In this document: positions 55,252 to 64,000 of the stretch, one piece after another | Numbering within the stretch: the stretch's first letter is position 1 | Layout: each line of letters begins with the position of its first letter | Assembly: GCF_019443425.1 (NCBI RefSeq) | Contig: NZ_CP080382.1 | Coordinates: 868,001-932,000, forward strand | Length of the DNA: 64,000 bases | Direction: 5' to 3' | DNA from: Arthrobacter sp. PAMC25284 | GTDB taxonomy: Bacteria; Actinomycetota; Actinomycetes; Actinomycetales; Micrococcaceae | Program-made: the position numbers and the translations under genes | Notes under the pieces: generated by a model | What the model was told of the DNA's origin: nothing | Seen by the model: the letters and a program-made list of their open reading frames with translations, nothing else | Databases searched by the model: none

Positions 55252-56664
55252 ATGATGACTACGACTGCTACCACCACAACGGGTCCGATCAGTTCCGATG
55301 CCCGGGACTGGCTCCGGCTCAAGGCCGCCGCGACAGAGCTCCAGGCACTTCAGGTCCAGGACGGATCCGTCCCTGATACCGCAGCGCACGAAGCGGCTGC
55401 CGGGCATGTCCACACCATTACCGCTGCGGTCTCCGCCCTGGCGCCGGCCTTTCCACATGATGCCCGGTACCTGGAACTTCTCGTCGCAGACTTCGACCGC
55501 TGGGCCGGTTCCGGCTTCGGTGTTCCGGACTTCCTCGACTCGCTGCAGGCCTTCCAACCGCAGCAACACCGGATCAACGGTCTCCAGCACCTCGTGGTCT
55601 TCCCGATGTACACGCAGAACGGCAGCAGCAACCGCTTCGTGGAGGCTGTGCTGATCGAGGTCATCTGGCCTGAGTTCATCGAAGGACTCGAAGCAGGCGA
55701 CTACTCCAACAGGCTTTTTGTGCCGATCCGTTTCCTCGATTTCACACCCGGCTACGACACCAACTCCGCCGTACTGTTTCCTGAGACCGTGGCCGTCCGG
55801 GAGACCCCGACGTTTACGTGGGGCGCGATCTTCGCCGACCGTGAGGCAGCCCGCTTCCGGCGCGTCCTGCGCGCTGCCGCGGACATTACCTCGCTGCAGC
55901 TGCCCGAGGACGCGGCGGCCCTGCTCGAAGATCAGGAGCTCACCCAGGAAACCTTCGTGATGTGGGACCTGATCCACGACCGCACCCACATGCGCGGGGA
56001 CCTGCCGTTCGATCCCTTTATGATCAAGCAGCGCATGCCGTTCTTCCTCTATTCGCTCGAGGAACTGCGCTGCGACCTGACGGCGTTCCGGGAATCCGTG
56101 AACATCGAAAAGGACGAACACGCCGATCCGGAAGCTCGCCGGCACGCCAAGCTCGTCCAGTACGCCGTAATCTTCGACCGTATCTTTCGCTTCGCCATCA
56201 CCGGCAGCCGCGTCCGCAACTACGACGGCCTCGGCGGGCAGCTGCTCTTCGCCTGGATGCACCAGCACCACGTCCTGCACTGGACCGACAGCAAACTCAG
56301 CATCGACTGGGACGCCGCTGCCGGCGTCGTGGTTGAACTCGGCGCCAAAATCGAGGAGCTCTACTGGCGCTCGATCGACCGGCCCAAGACGGCCCACTGG
56401 CTCGCTGCCTATGAGCTGGTCTCCGGCACCGTCACCCCCCACCCGGCCTCCGTCTGGGCCAAAGGACCCGACGCGTTGCCGCTGGACGGACCGCCGCGCG
56501 GGCTGACGGACCAGGTGCTCGACGACGAGTTCCCGCTGTCCATGTTCTACGAAGCGCTCGAGAAGAAGATGCGTCCAGTGATCGAGTCGACGGCCGGCAT
56601 CACAGCCGGCTCAGCCGCGGACACAGCCACGGGCTCGGGTACCCGGGCCATGAACGCGGCATGA
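55252..56664 (+). CDS. DUF6421 family protein, putative metal-dependent enzyme
   Basis: 470 residues, soluble, without signal or membrane segments. It matches DUF6421 (PMYTQNGSSNRFVEAVLIE, FVPIRFLDFTPGYDTNSAVLFPE). At residues 242-246 stands H-D-R-T-H, followed at 269-275 by LEELRCD; a second His group (MHQHHVLHW) comes later. HDxxH with a downstream Glu in EExxxD recalls gluzincin zinc hydrolases (HExxH plus Glu), but that similarity is my inference. The SDR gene overlaps its stop and a threonine-aldolase-family gene follows, an order I recall from other actinobacteria. A degradative or modifying pathway for a hydroxy-amino acid is possible. Confidence 0.85.
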   Translation: MMTTTATTTTGPISSDARDWLRLKAAATELQALQVQDGSVPDTAAHEAAAGHVHTITAAVSALAPAFPHDARYLELLVADFDRWAGSGFGVPDFLDSLQAFQPQQHRINGLQHLVVFPMYTQNGSSNRFVEAVLIEVIWPEFIEGLEAGDYSNRLFVPIRFLDFTPGYDTNSAVLFPETVAVRETPTFTWGAIFADREAARFRRVLRAAADITSLQLPEDAAALLEDQELTQETFVMWDLIHDRTHMRGDLPFDPFMIKQRMPFFLYSLEELRCDLTAFRESVNIEKDEHADPEARRHAKLVQYAVIFDRIFRFAITGSRVRNYDGLGGQLLFAWMHQHHVLHWTDSKLSIDWDAAAGVVVELGAKIEELYWRSIDRPKTAHWLAAYELVSGTVTPHPASVWAKGPDALPLDGPPRGLTDQVLDDEFPLSMFYEALEKKMRPVIESTAGITAGSAADTATGSGTRAMNAA

Positions 56665-57408
56665 GTTCCGCCACCGGCCTCAACGTCGTGGTCACCGGCG
56701 GCAGCGGTCCGTCCGGGATCGCCGCCGCCCGTGCTCTGCGCGATGCCGGCCACACGGTGTTTACGGTGGGCTCGGACGGCGACCGCATCGCAGCCGCCGC
56801 CACAGCAGCCGGCTCGGGCGTAACGCCCGTGGTGTGCGATCTGGCCAGCCTGGCCGAGGTCCGCGCCCTGCGCGAGACGGTCCATGCCGGCCTGTCGGGG
56901 GCAGCTCGCACCGTCGACGGCGTGATCCACCTTGTAGGCGGCTGGCGCGGCGCGAAGGGCATCACGGACCAGAGCGACGACGACTGGGACTTCCTGGAAC
57001 GCGGCGCCATCACCACCCTGCGCAATGTCTCGCGGGCGTTCTACGACGACCTTGAGGCCTCGGCCACCGGACGCTTTGCGATGGTCTCCTCCACCGCTGT
57101 GGACAACCCGACAGCGGCTGGCGCGAGCTACGTGGCCGCCAAGGCTGCCGCGGAGGGCCTGGACCCTCGCGGTCGCTGACGGTTTCCGCCGGGCCCAGTC
57201 CGGCCGCCCGAAAGCCTCCATCGAACAGCGCAGCGCAGCGACCATCTTCGTGGTGAAAGCCCTCGTGGACGCGCAGATGCGGGCCAAGTCCCCCGAAAGG
57301 ACCTTCCCCGGATTCACCGATGTGGAGGACCTGGCCGCCGCCGCCGCCGGGCTGTTTACGGCTCCCGCCGCGCAGTTGAACGGCCGACGGCTGCTCCTGA
57401 ACCCGTGA
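56661..57408 (+). pseudogene. SDR-family NAD(P)-dependent oxidoreductase, one-base frameshift
   Basis: The first frame holds the nucleotide motif VVVTGGSGPSGIAAARAL, D/LASLAEV, the HLVGGWRG region, and the catalytic ASYVAAKAAAE. At GGG 57155-57157 one extra G shifts into DPRGR and a stop at 57179. The original frame continues WTLAVADGFRRAQ ... RTFPGFTDVEDLAAAAAG ... LNGRRLLLNP to 57408. Removing one G yields a normal 248-residue SDR, so a sequence error is likely. ATG 56661 overlaps the DUF6421 stop. Ser-Tyr-Lys active site is intact. Confidence 0.85.
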
Positions 57409-57444
57409 ACGCGGCACCAACAGCCGATCTCCTAGACTGAAAGC

Positions 57445-58545
57445 GTGAGCAAATCGATGACGAGCACTGCTGTAGCTGCCCCTGCGAACACCGCGGCGCG
57501 GCTCCATGATCCCTCCGTCCGGGGCTTCGCCTCGGACAACTATTCCGGCGTCCACCCCGAGGTGCTGGCGGCCCTCGCCGCCGCCAACGAGGGGCACCAG
57601 GTCTCCTATGGGGAGGACGAGTACACGGCGCGGTTGCAGCAGCTGATGGAGGAACACTTCGGTGAAGGGATCGAGTGCTTCCCGGTCTTCAACGGAACCG
57701 GCGCCAACGTCCTGTCCCTGCAGTCCCTGCTGCCGCGCTGGGGTGCCGTCGTCTGCGCGTCCACCGCGCACATCAACATGGATGAGAACGGCGCGCCGGA
57801 GCGGATTGGCGGCATCAAGCTGCTGCAGGTCCCGACGCCGGACGGTAAGCTCACGCCCGCGCTGATCGACCGCGAGGCCTGGGGCTGGGGCGACGAGCAC
57901 CGCGCCCAGCCACTGGCCGTATCCATCACCCAGACCACCGAGCTCGGCACCTGCTACACCCCGGAAGAAGTCCGCGCCATCGCGGATCATGTCCACGCCA
58001 AGGGCATGACCCTTCATATGGACGGCGCCCGGCTGGCCAACGCCGCCGCGCACCTGGGCGTTCCGCTGCGGGCTTTCACCCGCGACGCCGGCGTCGACAT
58101 CCTGTCCTTTGGCGGAACCAAGAACGGTCTGCTGTTCGGCGAGGTCGTGATTGCGCTGAACCCGGCAGCTTCCCCAGGACTGATCTTCCTGCGCAAGATG
58201 AACATGCAGCTCGCGTCGAAAATGCGGTTTATGTCAGCGCAGTTCATAGCCTTGCTGGACGGCGACCTCTGGTTGCGTTCGGCGTCGCACGCCAATGCCA
58301 TGGCCACCCGTCTCCGCGACGGCGTCAAGGACATCCCCGGCGTGGAACTGAGCCAGAAGACGGAGTCGAACGGGGTGTTCGCCATCCTGCCCGCGGGGGT
58401 GGCGGACCGTCTGCGGGCGTCGTTCCGCTTCTACGACTGGAACGAGGCGACCCGCGAGGTCCGCTGGATGTGCTCCTTTGACACCACGGAGGACGACGTC
58501 GATTCGTTCCTGGCAGCCATCAGGCGCGAGTTGGCCGCCGGCTGA
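57445..58545 (+). CDS. Threonine aldolase / beta-eliminating lyase family enzyme
   Basis: 366 residues, fold-type I PLP enzyme. FASDNYSGVHPEVLAAL at the start, GEDEYTARLQQLMEE, FNGTGANVLSLQSL, the HMDGARLANAA strand, and the PLP Lys in SFGGTKNGLLFGE. Matches low-specificity L-threonine aldolases, which split threonine to glycine and acetaldehyde. Given the SDR and DUF6421 neighbours, the true substrate may be another beta-hydroxy amino acid. Confidence 0.88.
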   Translation: MSKSMTSTAVAAPANTAARLHDPSVRGFASDNYSGVHPEVLAALAAANEGHQVSYGEDEYTARLQQLMEEHFGEGIECFPVFNGTGANVLSLQSLLPRWGAVVCASTAHINMDENGAPERIGGIKLLQVPTPDGKLTPALIDREAWGWGDEHRAQPLAVSITQTTELGTCYTPEEVRAIADHVHAKGMTLHMDGARLANAAAHLGVPLRAFTRDAGVDILSFGGTKNGLLFGEVVIALNPAASPGLIFLRKMNMQLASKMRFMSAQFIALLDGDLWLRSASHANAMATRLRDGVKDIPGVELSQKTESNGVFAILPAGVADRLRASFRFYDWNEATREVRWMCSFDTTEDDVDSFLAAIRRELAAG

Positions 58546-58550
58546 ACCTG

Positions 58551-58602
58551 CGGCAACCCGGCAGGCCGTCCGCCCGACGGCGGCGAGCCTGCCGGGTTGC
58601 CG
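58551..58602. terminator. Hairpin after the aldolase gene
   Basis: A 16-bp perfect stem (CGGCAACCCGGCAGGC at 58551-58566, complement at 58587-58602) right after the aldolase stop. No T-run follows, so it is a terminator of the GC-rich actinobacterial kind or a transcript-end stabiliser. Confidence 0.65.
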
Positions 58603-58624
58603 GGCTCGAAGTGCATAATCTGCC

Positions 58625-59269
58625 ATGGTGAGCTCATTCGATCAGGTTCCGGCGGATTTCCTGTTTGCCCTGGGAACTCTTCGTCATGCCCGGGTCAGGC
58701 GCGAACTGCAATTGGACGAGATTCCGGCGCCCTCCCGGCTGGCGCCCTTTGCGGTGGCGCTGGGGGCTGAGATCCTCGGCCCGGACGACAACGCGGCACC
58801 GGTACACGGCCCTGCAGCGACGGCACTGGCGCCAGCATCCGGGAGCGACGACGTCGAGCTGGCGACCGGCCGCTTTATCCTGCTTCATGACCCTGCCGGT
58901 TCAACCCTCTGGGATGGCGACTTCAGGATTGTCACCTACATCCGTGCCCGGCTCGAACGCGAGATGGGCAATGACCAGCTGTTGGGATCTGTCGCCTGGA
59001 CCTGGCTGGTCGAGGCCCTGGAAAACCATCAGGCGCAGTACCGGGCGGCCGGCGGAACGGCGACGCGTGTCCTCTCGGAGGGCTTCGGAACGCTGTCCGA
59101 GCAGCCTGATTCGATCGATATTGAACTTCGCGCTTCCTGGACTCCCGCGACCCCGGACATCGCCCCGCACCTGGAGGCGTGGTCAGACATGGTCTGCACG
59201 TTCGCCGGGCTCGAGCCGCTGCCCGAAGGAGTCACCGCGCTGCCACGGCGGCTTCGCGGCGAGGTCTGA
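58625..59269 (+). CDS. DUF3000 family protein
   Basis: 214 residues. Matches DUF3000 (ALGTLRHARVRRELQLDEIPAPSRLAPFA ... FILLHDPAGSTLWDGDFRIVTYIRA ... EGFGTLSEQPDSIDIELRASWTP). Soluble, no known motif. It sits before the RNase D gene in most actinobacteria, suggesting a link with RNA processing, but its function is unknown. Confidence 0.9.
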   Translation: MVSSFDQVPADFLFALGTLRHARVRRELQLDEIPAPSRLAPFAVALGAEILGPDDNAAPVHGPAATALAPASGSDDVELATGRFILLHDPAGSTLWDGDFRIVTYIRARLEREMGNDQLLGSVAWTWLVEALENHQAQYRAAGGTATRVLSEGFGTLSEQPDSIDIELRASWTPATPDIAPHLEAWSDMVCTFAGLEPLPEGVTALPRRLRGEV

Positions 59270-59330
59270 CGGCCCGGCCTTCCCACCGGCGGGGCACCGG
59301 AGGCCATGTTGTCGGTAAACTGTAGGAACC

Positions 59331-60666
59331 ATGACCCCTCAGATTCCTGAAATAACCACGGCCGGCGACCCGGCCGCTGACACAACAGCCCACATCACGG
59401 TGGAAGGCTTTGACAGCCTGGTCCCCGAAGTGATCGACCTCAACGCCCCGCGCGACGGAGTGCCGCTCGTCATCGAAACCCAGTCCGGCCTGGAACGTTG
59501 CGCCGCGGCCCTCGCAGCCGGACACGGACCGGCCGGAGTGGATGCTGAACGGGCCTCCGGCTTCCGCTACGGCCAGCGCGCGTTCCTCGTCCAGATCCGC
59601 CGCGAAGGCTCCGGCACCTGGCTCATTGACCCCGAACCGTTCCAGGACCTGAAGATCATCAACGACGCCCTCGACGGCGTCGAATGGATCCTGCACGCCG
59701 CCAGCCAGGATCTCCCCTGCCTGTCAGAACTTGGTATGTGGCCCGACAAACTCTTTGACACCGAACTGGCAGCGCGGCTGGCCGGCCTCCCGCGGGTAGG
59801 CCCTGGCCGCGGTGATTGAACAGCTGCTGGGGTTCGGCCTCGCGAAGGAGCACTCGGCAGCCGACTGGTCCACCCGTCCGTTGCCGGAACCGTGGCTGCG
59901 CTACGCCGCCCTCGACGTTGAGGTCCTCGCCGAACTGCGGGAGGAACTCATTGAACTCCTTGTTGCCGACGGCAAGCTTGACTACGCGGAACAGGAATTC
60001 GCGGCCATCCTCAACGCCGGGCAGGCCCCGCCCCGCGTCGATCCGTGGCGGAAGACGTCCGGGCTGCACCAGATCCGCGACCGCCGCCAGCTCGCAGCGG
60101 TCCGCGAGCTGTGGCTGGAACGTGATTCGCTGGCCCAGAAACGCGATGTCGCCCCCGGCAGGCTCCTCCCGGATTCGGCCCTGGTCTCGGCCGCCAAGTC
60201 CATGCCCGCCACCGTCCCGCAACTTCTGGGCACCAAAGGCTTCCACGGCCGCGCCGCGCAACGCGAAGCGCCGCGGTGGCTGCGCTGCATCAGCGCTGCG
60301 CAGGTCCTTGAGGACCTGCCGCCGCTGCACTTGCCAACCAATGCCCCGCCGCCTCCGCGTGTCTGGGCCGACCGGGACCCTGTGGCCGCTGCGCGCCTCG
60401 CCACGGCCCGGCCCCGGCTCCAGGCCAAGGCCGAGGAACTGAACCTGCCGCTGGAGAACCTGTTGACCCCGGACTATCTCCGGCGCGTTACCTGGCGCCC
60501 ACCGGTGGAACTGACCCCGGAGGGCGTGGCCGAGGAACTCCTCGCCCTGGGCGCCCGCCAGTGGCAAATCGAGATCGTCTCCCCGCTGATCGCGGAGGCC
60601 TTCCTCAACCCCGAGCCCCTGCCCGTCAAGGAACCCAAGCCGGCAGCCGGAGCCTCGCCCGCCTAG
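59331..60666 (+). pseudogene. rnd: Ribonuclease D (HRDC), one-base frameshift
   Basis: The first frame has the DEDD motifs VDAERASGFRYG (Asp/Glu) and HAASQDLPCL (Asp) and reaches LFDTELAARLAGLPRVG. At CCC 59801-59803 one extra C shifts into PGRGD and a stop (59819). The proper frame continues LAAVIEQLLGFGLAKEHS, the fourth acid in YAALDVEVLAEL, and the HRDC domain (LHQIRDRRQLAAVRELW) to 60666. Without the extra base the product is 444 residues, a normal size. So either a sequencing error or a recent inactivation. Confidence 0.88.
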
Positions 60667-60807
60667 CCGGACGGCCGGCCCGCCGGTTCCTCCCCTTGCC
60701 AGCGAAGTTACTGGCGAGTAACATTTTGCATGTTGTCCCCCGGATCCCCGCTGCCCGGCACTCCGCCGGCACGGGTCCGGCACCCATGTCTCAATGAGGA
60801 GTCCCAC

Positions 60808-62094
60808 GTGAGCCACACCCGGAGCACTGCGAAGGCCCGTACCGTCCGTGACGTTGTGTTCGTCGACGGCGTCCGCACCCCGTTCGGCCGCGCCGGCGAG
60901 AAAGGCATCTACGCCGGAACCCGCGCCGATGACCTCGTGGTGAAATGCATCCGCGAGCTGATGCGCCGCAACCCGGCCCTGCCCGCGGAACGGATCGACG
61001 AGGTGGCCATCGCCGCCACCACCCAGACCGGCGACCAGGGCCTGACTATCGGCCGCACCGCAGCACTCCTGGCCGGTCTCCCCCGGACCGTGCCCGGCTT
61101 CGCAATCGACCGCATGTGCGCCGGCGCCATGACCGCCGTGACCACGACGGCGAGCGGCATCGGCTTCGGCGCCTACGACGTCGTGATTGCCGGCGGCGTC
61201 GAACACATGGGCAACCACCCGATGGGCGCCGGCGCGGATCCCAACCCGCGCTTCGTCGCCGAACGGATCGTGGACCCGGCGGCCCTGAACATGGGCAACA
61301 CGGCCGAGAACCTGCACGACCGATTCCCGGCCATCACCAAGGACCGCACCGACGCCTACGCCGTCGCGTCCCAGACCAAGCTCGCCGCCGCCTACGGCAA
61401 GCACCAGATCCAGCCGGACCTGGTGCCCGTCGCCACGATGAAGCCCGGCCAGGGCTGGACCGTCAATACCGTAGATGAGCCGCCGCGCCCCGGCACTTCC
61501 ACCGAGGACCTCGCCGCGCTCCGCACCCCGTTCCGGGCCCACGGCCGCGTCACCGCCGGCAATGCCGCAGGACTCAACGACGGCGCCACCGCCGCCCTCC
61601 TCGCCTCCGCCGACGCCGCCGAGGAACTCGGCCTGCCAGTCAAGATGCGGCTCGTCGGCTACGCCTTCGCCGGCGTCGAACCCGAGGTCATGGGCATCGG
61701 CCCGGTCCCGGCCACCGAAAAGGCCCTCAAGAACACCGGCCTGAACATCGAGGACATCGGACTGTTCGAGATCAACGAGGCGTTCGCCGTGCAGGTACTC
61801 AGCTTCCTGGACCATTTCGGCATCGCCGACGACGACCCCCGGGTCAACCGCTATGGCGGGGCGATCGCCGTCGGCCACCCGCTGGCTTCTTCCGGCGTGC
61901 GGCTGATGAACCAGCTGGCCCGCCAGTTCGAGGAGGACCCGTCGGTCCGCTACGGCCTGACGGCCATGTGCATCGGCCTGGGCATGGGCGCCACCGTGAT
62001 CTGGGAAAACCCGCACCACGCCGATTACGGCACCGAAGCCGCCGGCCCCTCCACTGACACCGCCACCACCACCGAGACTGGAGCCGCAGCATGA
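60808..62094 (+). CDS. fadA: Acetyl-CoA acyltransferase (thiolase) FadA
   Basis: About 428 residues. Thiolase motifs: VDGVRTPFGRAG, catalytic Cys in DRMCAGAMTAV, EINEAFAVQVL (His region variant), GGAIAVGHPLASSG (catalytic His) and MCIGLGMGATVIWE (second Cys). GTG 60808 (SHTRST) with GAGGAG upstream; an upstream ATG at 60730 lacks support. Last step of fatty-acid beta-oxidation; ends overlapping fadB. Confidence 0.94.
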   Translation: MSHTRSTAKARTVRDVVFVDGVRTPFGRAGEKGIYAGTRADDLVVKCIRELMRRNPALPAERIDEVAIAATTQTGDQGLTIGRTAALLAGLPRTVPGFAIDRMCAGAMTAVTTTASGIGFGAYDVVIAGGVEHMGNHPMGAGADPNPRFVAERIVDPAALNMGNTAENLHDRFPAITKDRTDAYAVASQTKLAAAYGKHQIQPDLVPVATMKPGQGWTVNTVDEPPRPGTSTEDLAALRTPFRAHGRVTAGNAAGLNDGATAALLASADAAEELGLPVKMRLVGYAFAGVEPEVMGIGPVPATEKALKNTGLNIEDIGLFEINEAFAVQVLSFLDHFGIADDDPRVNRYGGAIAVGHPLASSGVRLMNQLARQFEEDPSVRYGLTAMCIGLGMGATVIWENPHHADYGTEAAGPSTDTATTTETGAAA

Positions 62095-64000
62095 GCGCCG
62101 CCGATTTCCACAAGCTTGCCGGGCTCTTCCCGAACGAGACCGTGACGCACTCATACGTCCAGGACATCGCTTTGCCCGGCGTCGACGGCCAGCCCAGCGC
62201 CGGCACCTTCGCGCTGGTCACCCTGGACAACGGCCTGGACCACTCCAAGCCCACCACTCTGGGCCCCAACACCCTTGTGGAGCTCGGCACCGTGCTGGAG
62301 GGCCTAAAAGAACGCGCCGCCCGCGGCGAGATCGTCGGCGTCGGTGTCACCGGCAAGCCGTACTTCCTGGTCGCCGGGGCGGACCTGTCCGCGGTCAAGT
62401 CCGTCAGCAGCCGCGAACACGGGCTTTGGATGGCCCAGCTCGGCCACGACGTCTACGCCACGCTCGCTAACCTCGGCGTGCCCAGCTTCGCCTTCATCAA
62501 CGGCCTGGCCCTCGGCGGCGGCCTCGAGCTCGCGTTGCAGTCCACGTACCGCACCGTTTCCACCACGGCCGGGGCCCTCGCATTGCCCGAGTCCTTCCTG
62601 GGCCTCATCCCGGGCTGGGGCGGCGTGTACATCCTGCCGCGGCTCATCGGCCCCGAAAATGCCGTCAAGGTCATGATCGAGAACCCGCTGAGCAACAACC
62701 GGACCCTGACCGGCCCGCAGGCGTACAAAATCGGCATTGCGGACGCACTCTTCGAACCCGCCGACTTCGTGGAGCAGTCACTCACCTGGGCCGCCCGGGT
62801 TCTTGCCGGCGCCGAAACGCCGGAGCGGGAGAACGCCGTCGATCCTTCAGATCCGGAGGTCACCGCGCGCTGGGCGGCCGCCGTCGCCGCCGGCCGGGCG
62901 TTCGTCGAGGCCAAAACCTCCAACGCCTCCCCCGCCCCGGCCAAGGCACTGGACGTCCTGGAAGCCAATCGCACCATGAGCCAGGCGGAATCCGCGCAGC
63001 TCGAATGCGAGACCCTCGCCGTGCTGATGCAGAGCGATGAGTTCCGTTCCACGGTCTACGCGTTCCTGGACCTCGTGCAGCGCCGGGCCAAGCGGCCCGC
63101 GGGCGCCCCGGACCGGAAGCTCGCCCGGCCGGTGGGCAAGATCGGCGTCGTCGGCGCCGGGCTGATGGCCAGCCAGCTCGCGCTGCTGTTCGCCCGCCAG
63201 CTCAAGGTCCCTGTCGTCATGACGGACATCGACCAGGCACGTGTGGACAAGGGCGTGGGCTACGTCCACGCCGAGGTGGACAAGCTCCTGGCCAAAAAGC
63301 GGATCAGCCCGGACGCGGCGAACCGCACCAAGTCGCTCGTCACGGGGTCCGTGTCCAAGGAGGCCTTCGCCGACGCGGACTTCGTCATCGAGGCCGTCTT
63401 TGAGGAACTCAACGTCAAGAAGCAGGTCTTCAAAGAGGTCGAGGCGATCGTCTCGCCCGAGTGCATCCTCGCCACCAACACCTCGTCCCTGTCTGTCACG
63501 GCCATGGCCGAGGATCTGGAACATCCCGAGCGGCTGGTGGGGTTCCATTTCTTCAACCCTGTCGCCGTGATGCCACTGCTGGAAATCGTCCGGGCACCGG
63601 CAACCGACGACGCCGTTCTCGCCACCGCGTTCGAGCTCGCCAAGGGACTGAAGAAGTCCGCCGTGCTGGTCAAGGATGCCGCCGCGTTTGTGGTCAACCG
63701 CATCCTGCTGAGGCTCATGGGCGAGGTCACCGCCGCGTTCGACGAGGGAACCCCGGCCGAGGTGGCCGACAACGCGTTGCGCCCCATGGGACTTCCGATG
63801 ACGCCATTCACGCTCGGCGCGATGGTCGGCCTGCCCGTGGCTCAGCACGTCCAGGAATCCCTGCACACTGCGTTCGGGGAGCGCTTCACCGTCTCGCAGA
63901 ACCTGCAGAAGCTGATCGACAACGGTGTGAAGAGCATCTGGGCCTCATCGAACGGGGCAGCGGAGAAGGGCGCCGACGGCAAGCCGTTCATTCCGGCCGA
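62091..64000 (+). CDS. fadB: FadB-type enoyl-CoA hydratase / 3-hydroxyacyl-CoA dehydrogenase (partial)
   Basis: The gene starts at ATG 62091, overlapping the fadA stop (ATGA), and stays open to the window end, giving at least 636 residues. The N-terminal crotonase domain has AGADLSAVKS and NGLALGGGLELAL with the oxyanion residues, ALPESFLGLIPGWGG. The dehydrogenase domain starts VGKIGVVGAGLMASQLAL and has ATNTSSLSVTAMA and GFHFFNPVAVMPLLEIV. Forms the multifunctional complex with FadA. The C-terminal end lies beyond the window. Confidence 0.94.
   Translation, partial: MSAADFHKLAGLFPNETVTHSYVQDIALPGVDGQPSAGTFALVTLDNGLDHSKPTTLGPNTLVELGTVLEGLKERAARGEIVGVGVTGKPYFLVAGADLSAVKSVSSREHGLWMAQLGHDVYATLANLGVPSFAFINGLALGGGLELALQSTYRTVSTTAGALALPESFLGLIPGWGGVYILPRLIGPENAVKVMIENPLSNNRTLTGPQAYKIGIADALFEPADFVEQSLTWAARVLAGAETPERENAVDPSDPEVTARWAAAVAAGRAFVEAKTSNASPAPAKALDVLEANRTMSQAESAQLECETLAVLMQSDEFRSTVYAFLDLVQRRAKRPAGAPDRKLARPVGKIGVVGAGLMASQLALLFARQLKVPVVMTDIDQARVDKGVGYVHAEVDKLLAKKRISPDAANRTKSLVTGSVSKEAFADADFVIEAVFEELNVKKQVFKEVEAIVSPECILATNTSSLSVTAMAEDLEHPERLVGFHFFNPVAVMPLLEIVRAPATDDAVLATAFELAKGLKKSAVLVKDAAAFVVNRILLRLMGEVTAAFDEGTPAEVADNALRPMGLPMTPFTLGAMVGLPVAQHVQESLHTAFGERFTVSQNLQKLIDNGVKSIWASSNGAAEKGADGKPFIPA

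Noticed and set aside
59659..62154. An 831-codon minus-strand frame over RNase D and fadA
   Set aside because: It is Gly/Arg/Val-rich shadow sequence; the plus strand carries full thiolase and RNase D motifs.

Overview
The window is a high-GC actinobacterial chromosome segment. The gene order hisI-trpE-trpC-trpB-trpA-lgt-gltB-gltD, the DUF3000/RNase D/fadA/fadB run, a PdtaR-type ANTAR regulator and the HGxxPAAW and Trp-associated membrane proteins in the trp operon all point to the Micrococcaceae (Arthrobacter/Pseudarthrobacter-like). That assignment is inferred from gene content, not from a search.

Positions 1-5157 form a zinc-limitation locus. It has the start of a cysteine-free L36 (rpmJ) paralog and a CobW-type MRF-like protein on the minus strand. 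On the plus strand follow an ArsR/SmtB repressor with a textbook alpha-5 zinc site, a histidine-rich tandem-repeat protein, a ZnuA-ZnuC-ZnuB importer and a Fur-family Zur. Two Zur-like boxes sharing GATTCTCAT lie in front of the minus-strand pair and of znuA.

Positions 5647-19176 are accessory DNA. A truncated, frameshifted IS256-type transposase is followed by a hydrolase, a rhodanese and a copper-handling region. That region holds two small SHOCT membrane proteins, each translationally coupled to an exported copper protein (a Tat multicopper oxidase and a blue-copper cupredoxin), plus DUF302, DUF4395, an APC permease, a CsoR-type operator, a CopZ-like protein and a CPH-type CopB ATPase. It ends in fused remnants of a serine resolvase and a TniB-like ATPase, next to a tRNA-Leu gene.

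Positions 19464-46609 are core genome: pdtaR, pyk, gltBD, lgt, the trp operon, hisI/hisF/hisG/hisE, the riboflavin operon under an FMN riboswitch, rpe, rsmB, fmt and def. A PD-(D/E)XK-like protein and a tRNA-Val follow, then a tRNA cluster (Gly-Cys-Val-Gly-Val).

Positions 48883-64000 hold a small MT0933-type antitoxin-like protein, zapE, sseA-sufE-ybaK, a membrane-anchored hydrolase, msrB, a three-gene cassette (DUF6421 - SDR - threonine aldolase family), DUF3000, RNase D, and the fatty-acid oxidation pair fadA-fadB (fadB runs off the end). The SDR and RNase D genes each carry a single-base homopolymer frameshift. Removing one base restores full-length products, so sequence error is as likely as real inactivation. 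Two long palindromes with the same arms sit between convergent genes and look like a dispersed bidirectional terminator family.

The best candidate for undescribed biology is the DUF6421-SDR-aldolase cassette. DUF6421 carries an HDxxH motif followed about 24 residues later by EELRCD, a layout like zinc hydrolases. The SHOCT/cuproprotein pairs and the His-rich tandem-repeat protein in the zinc locus come next.
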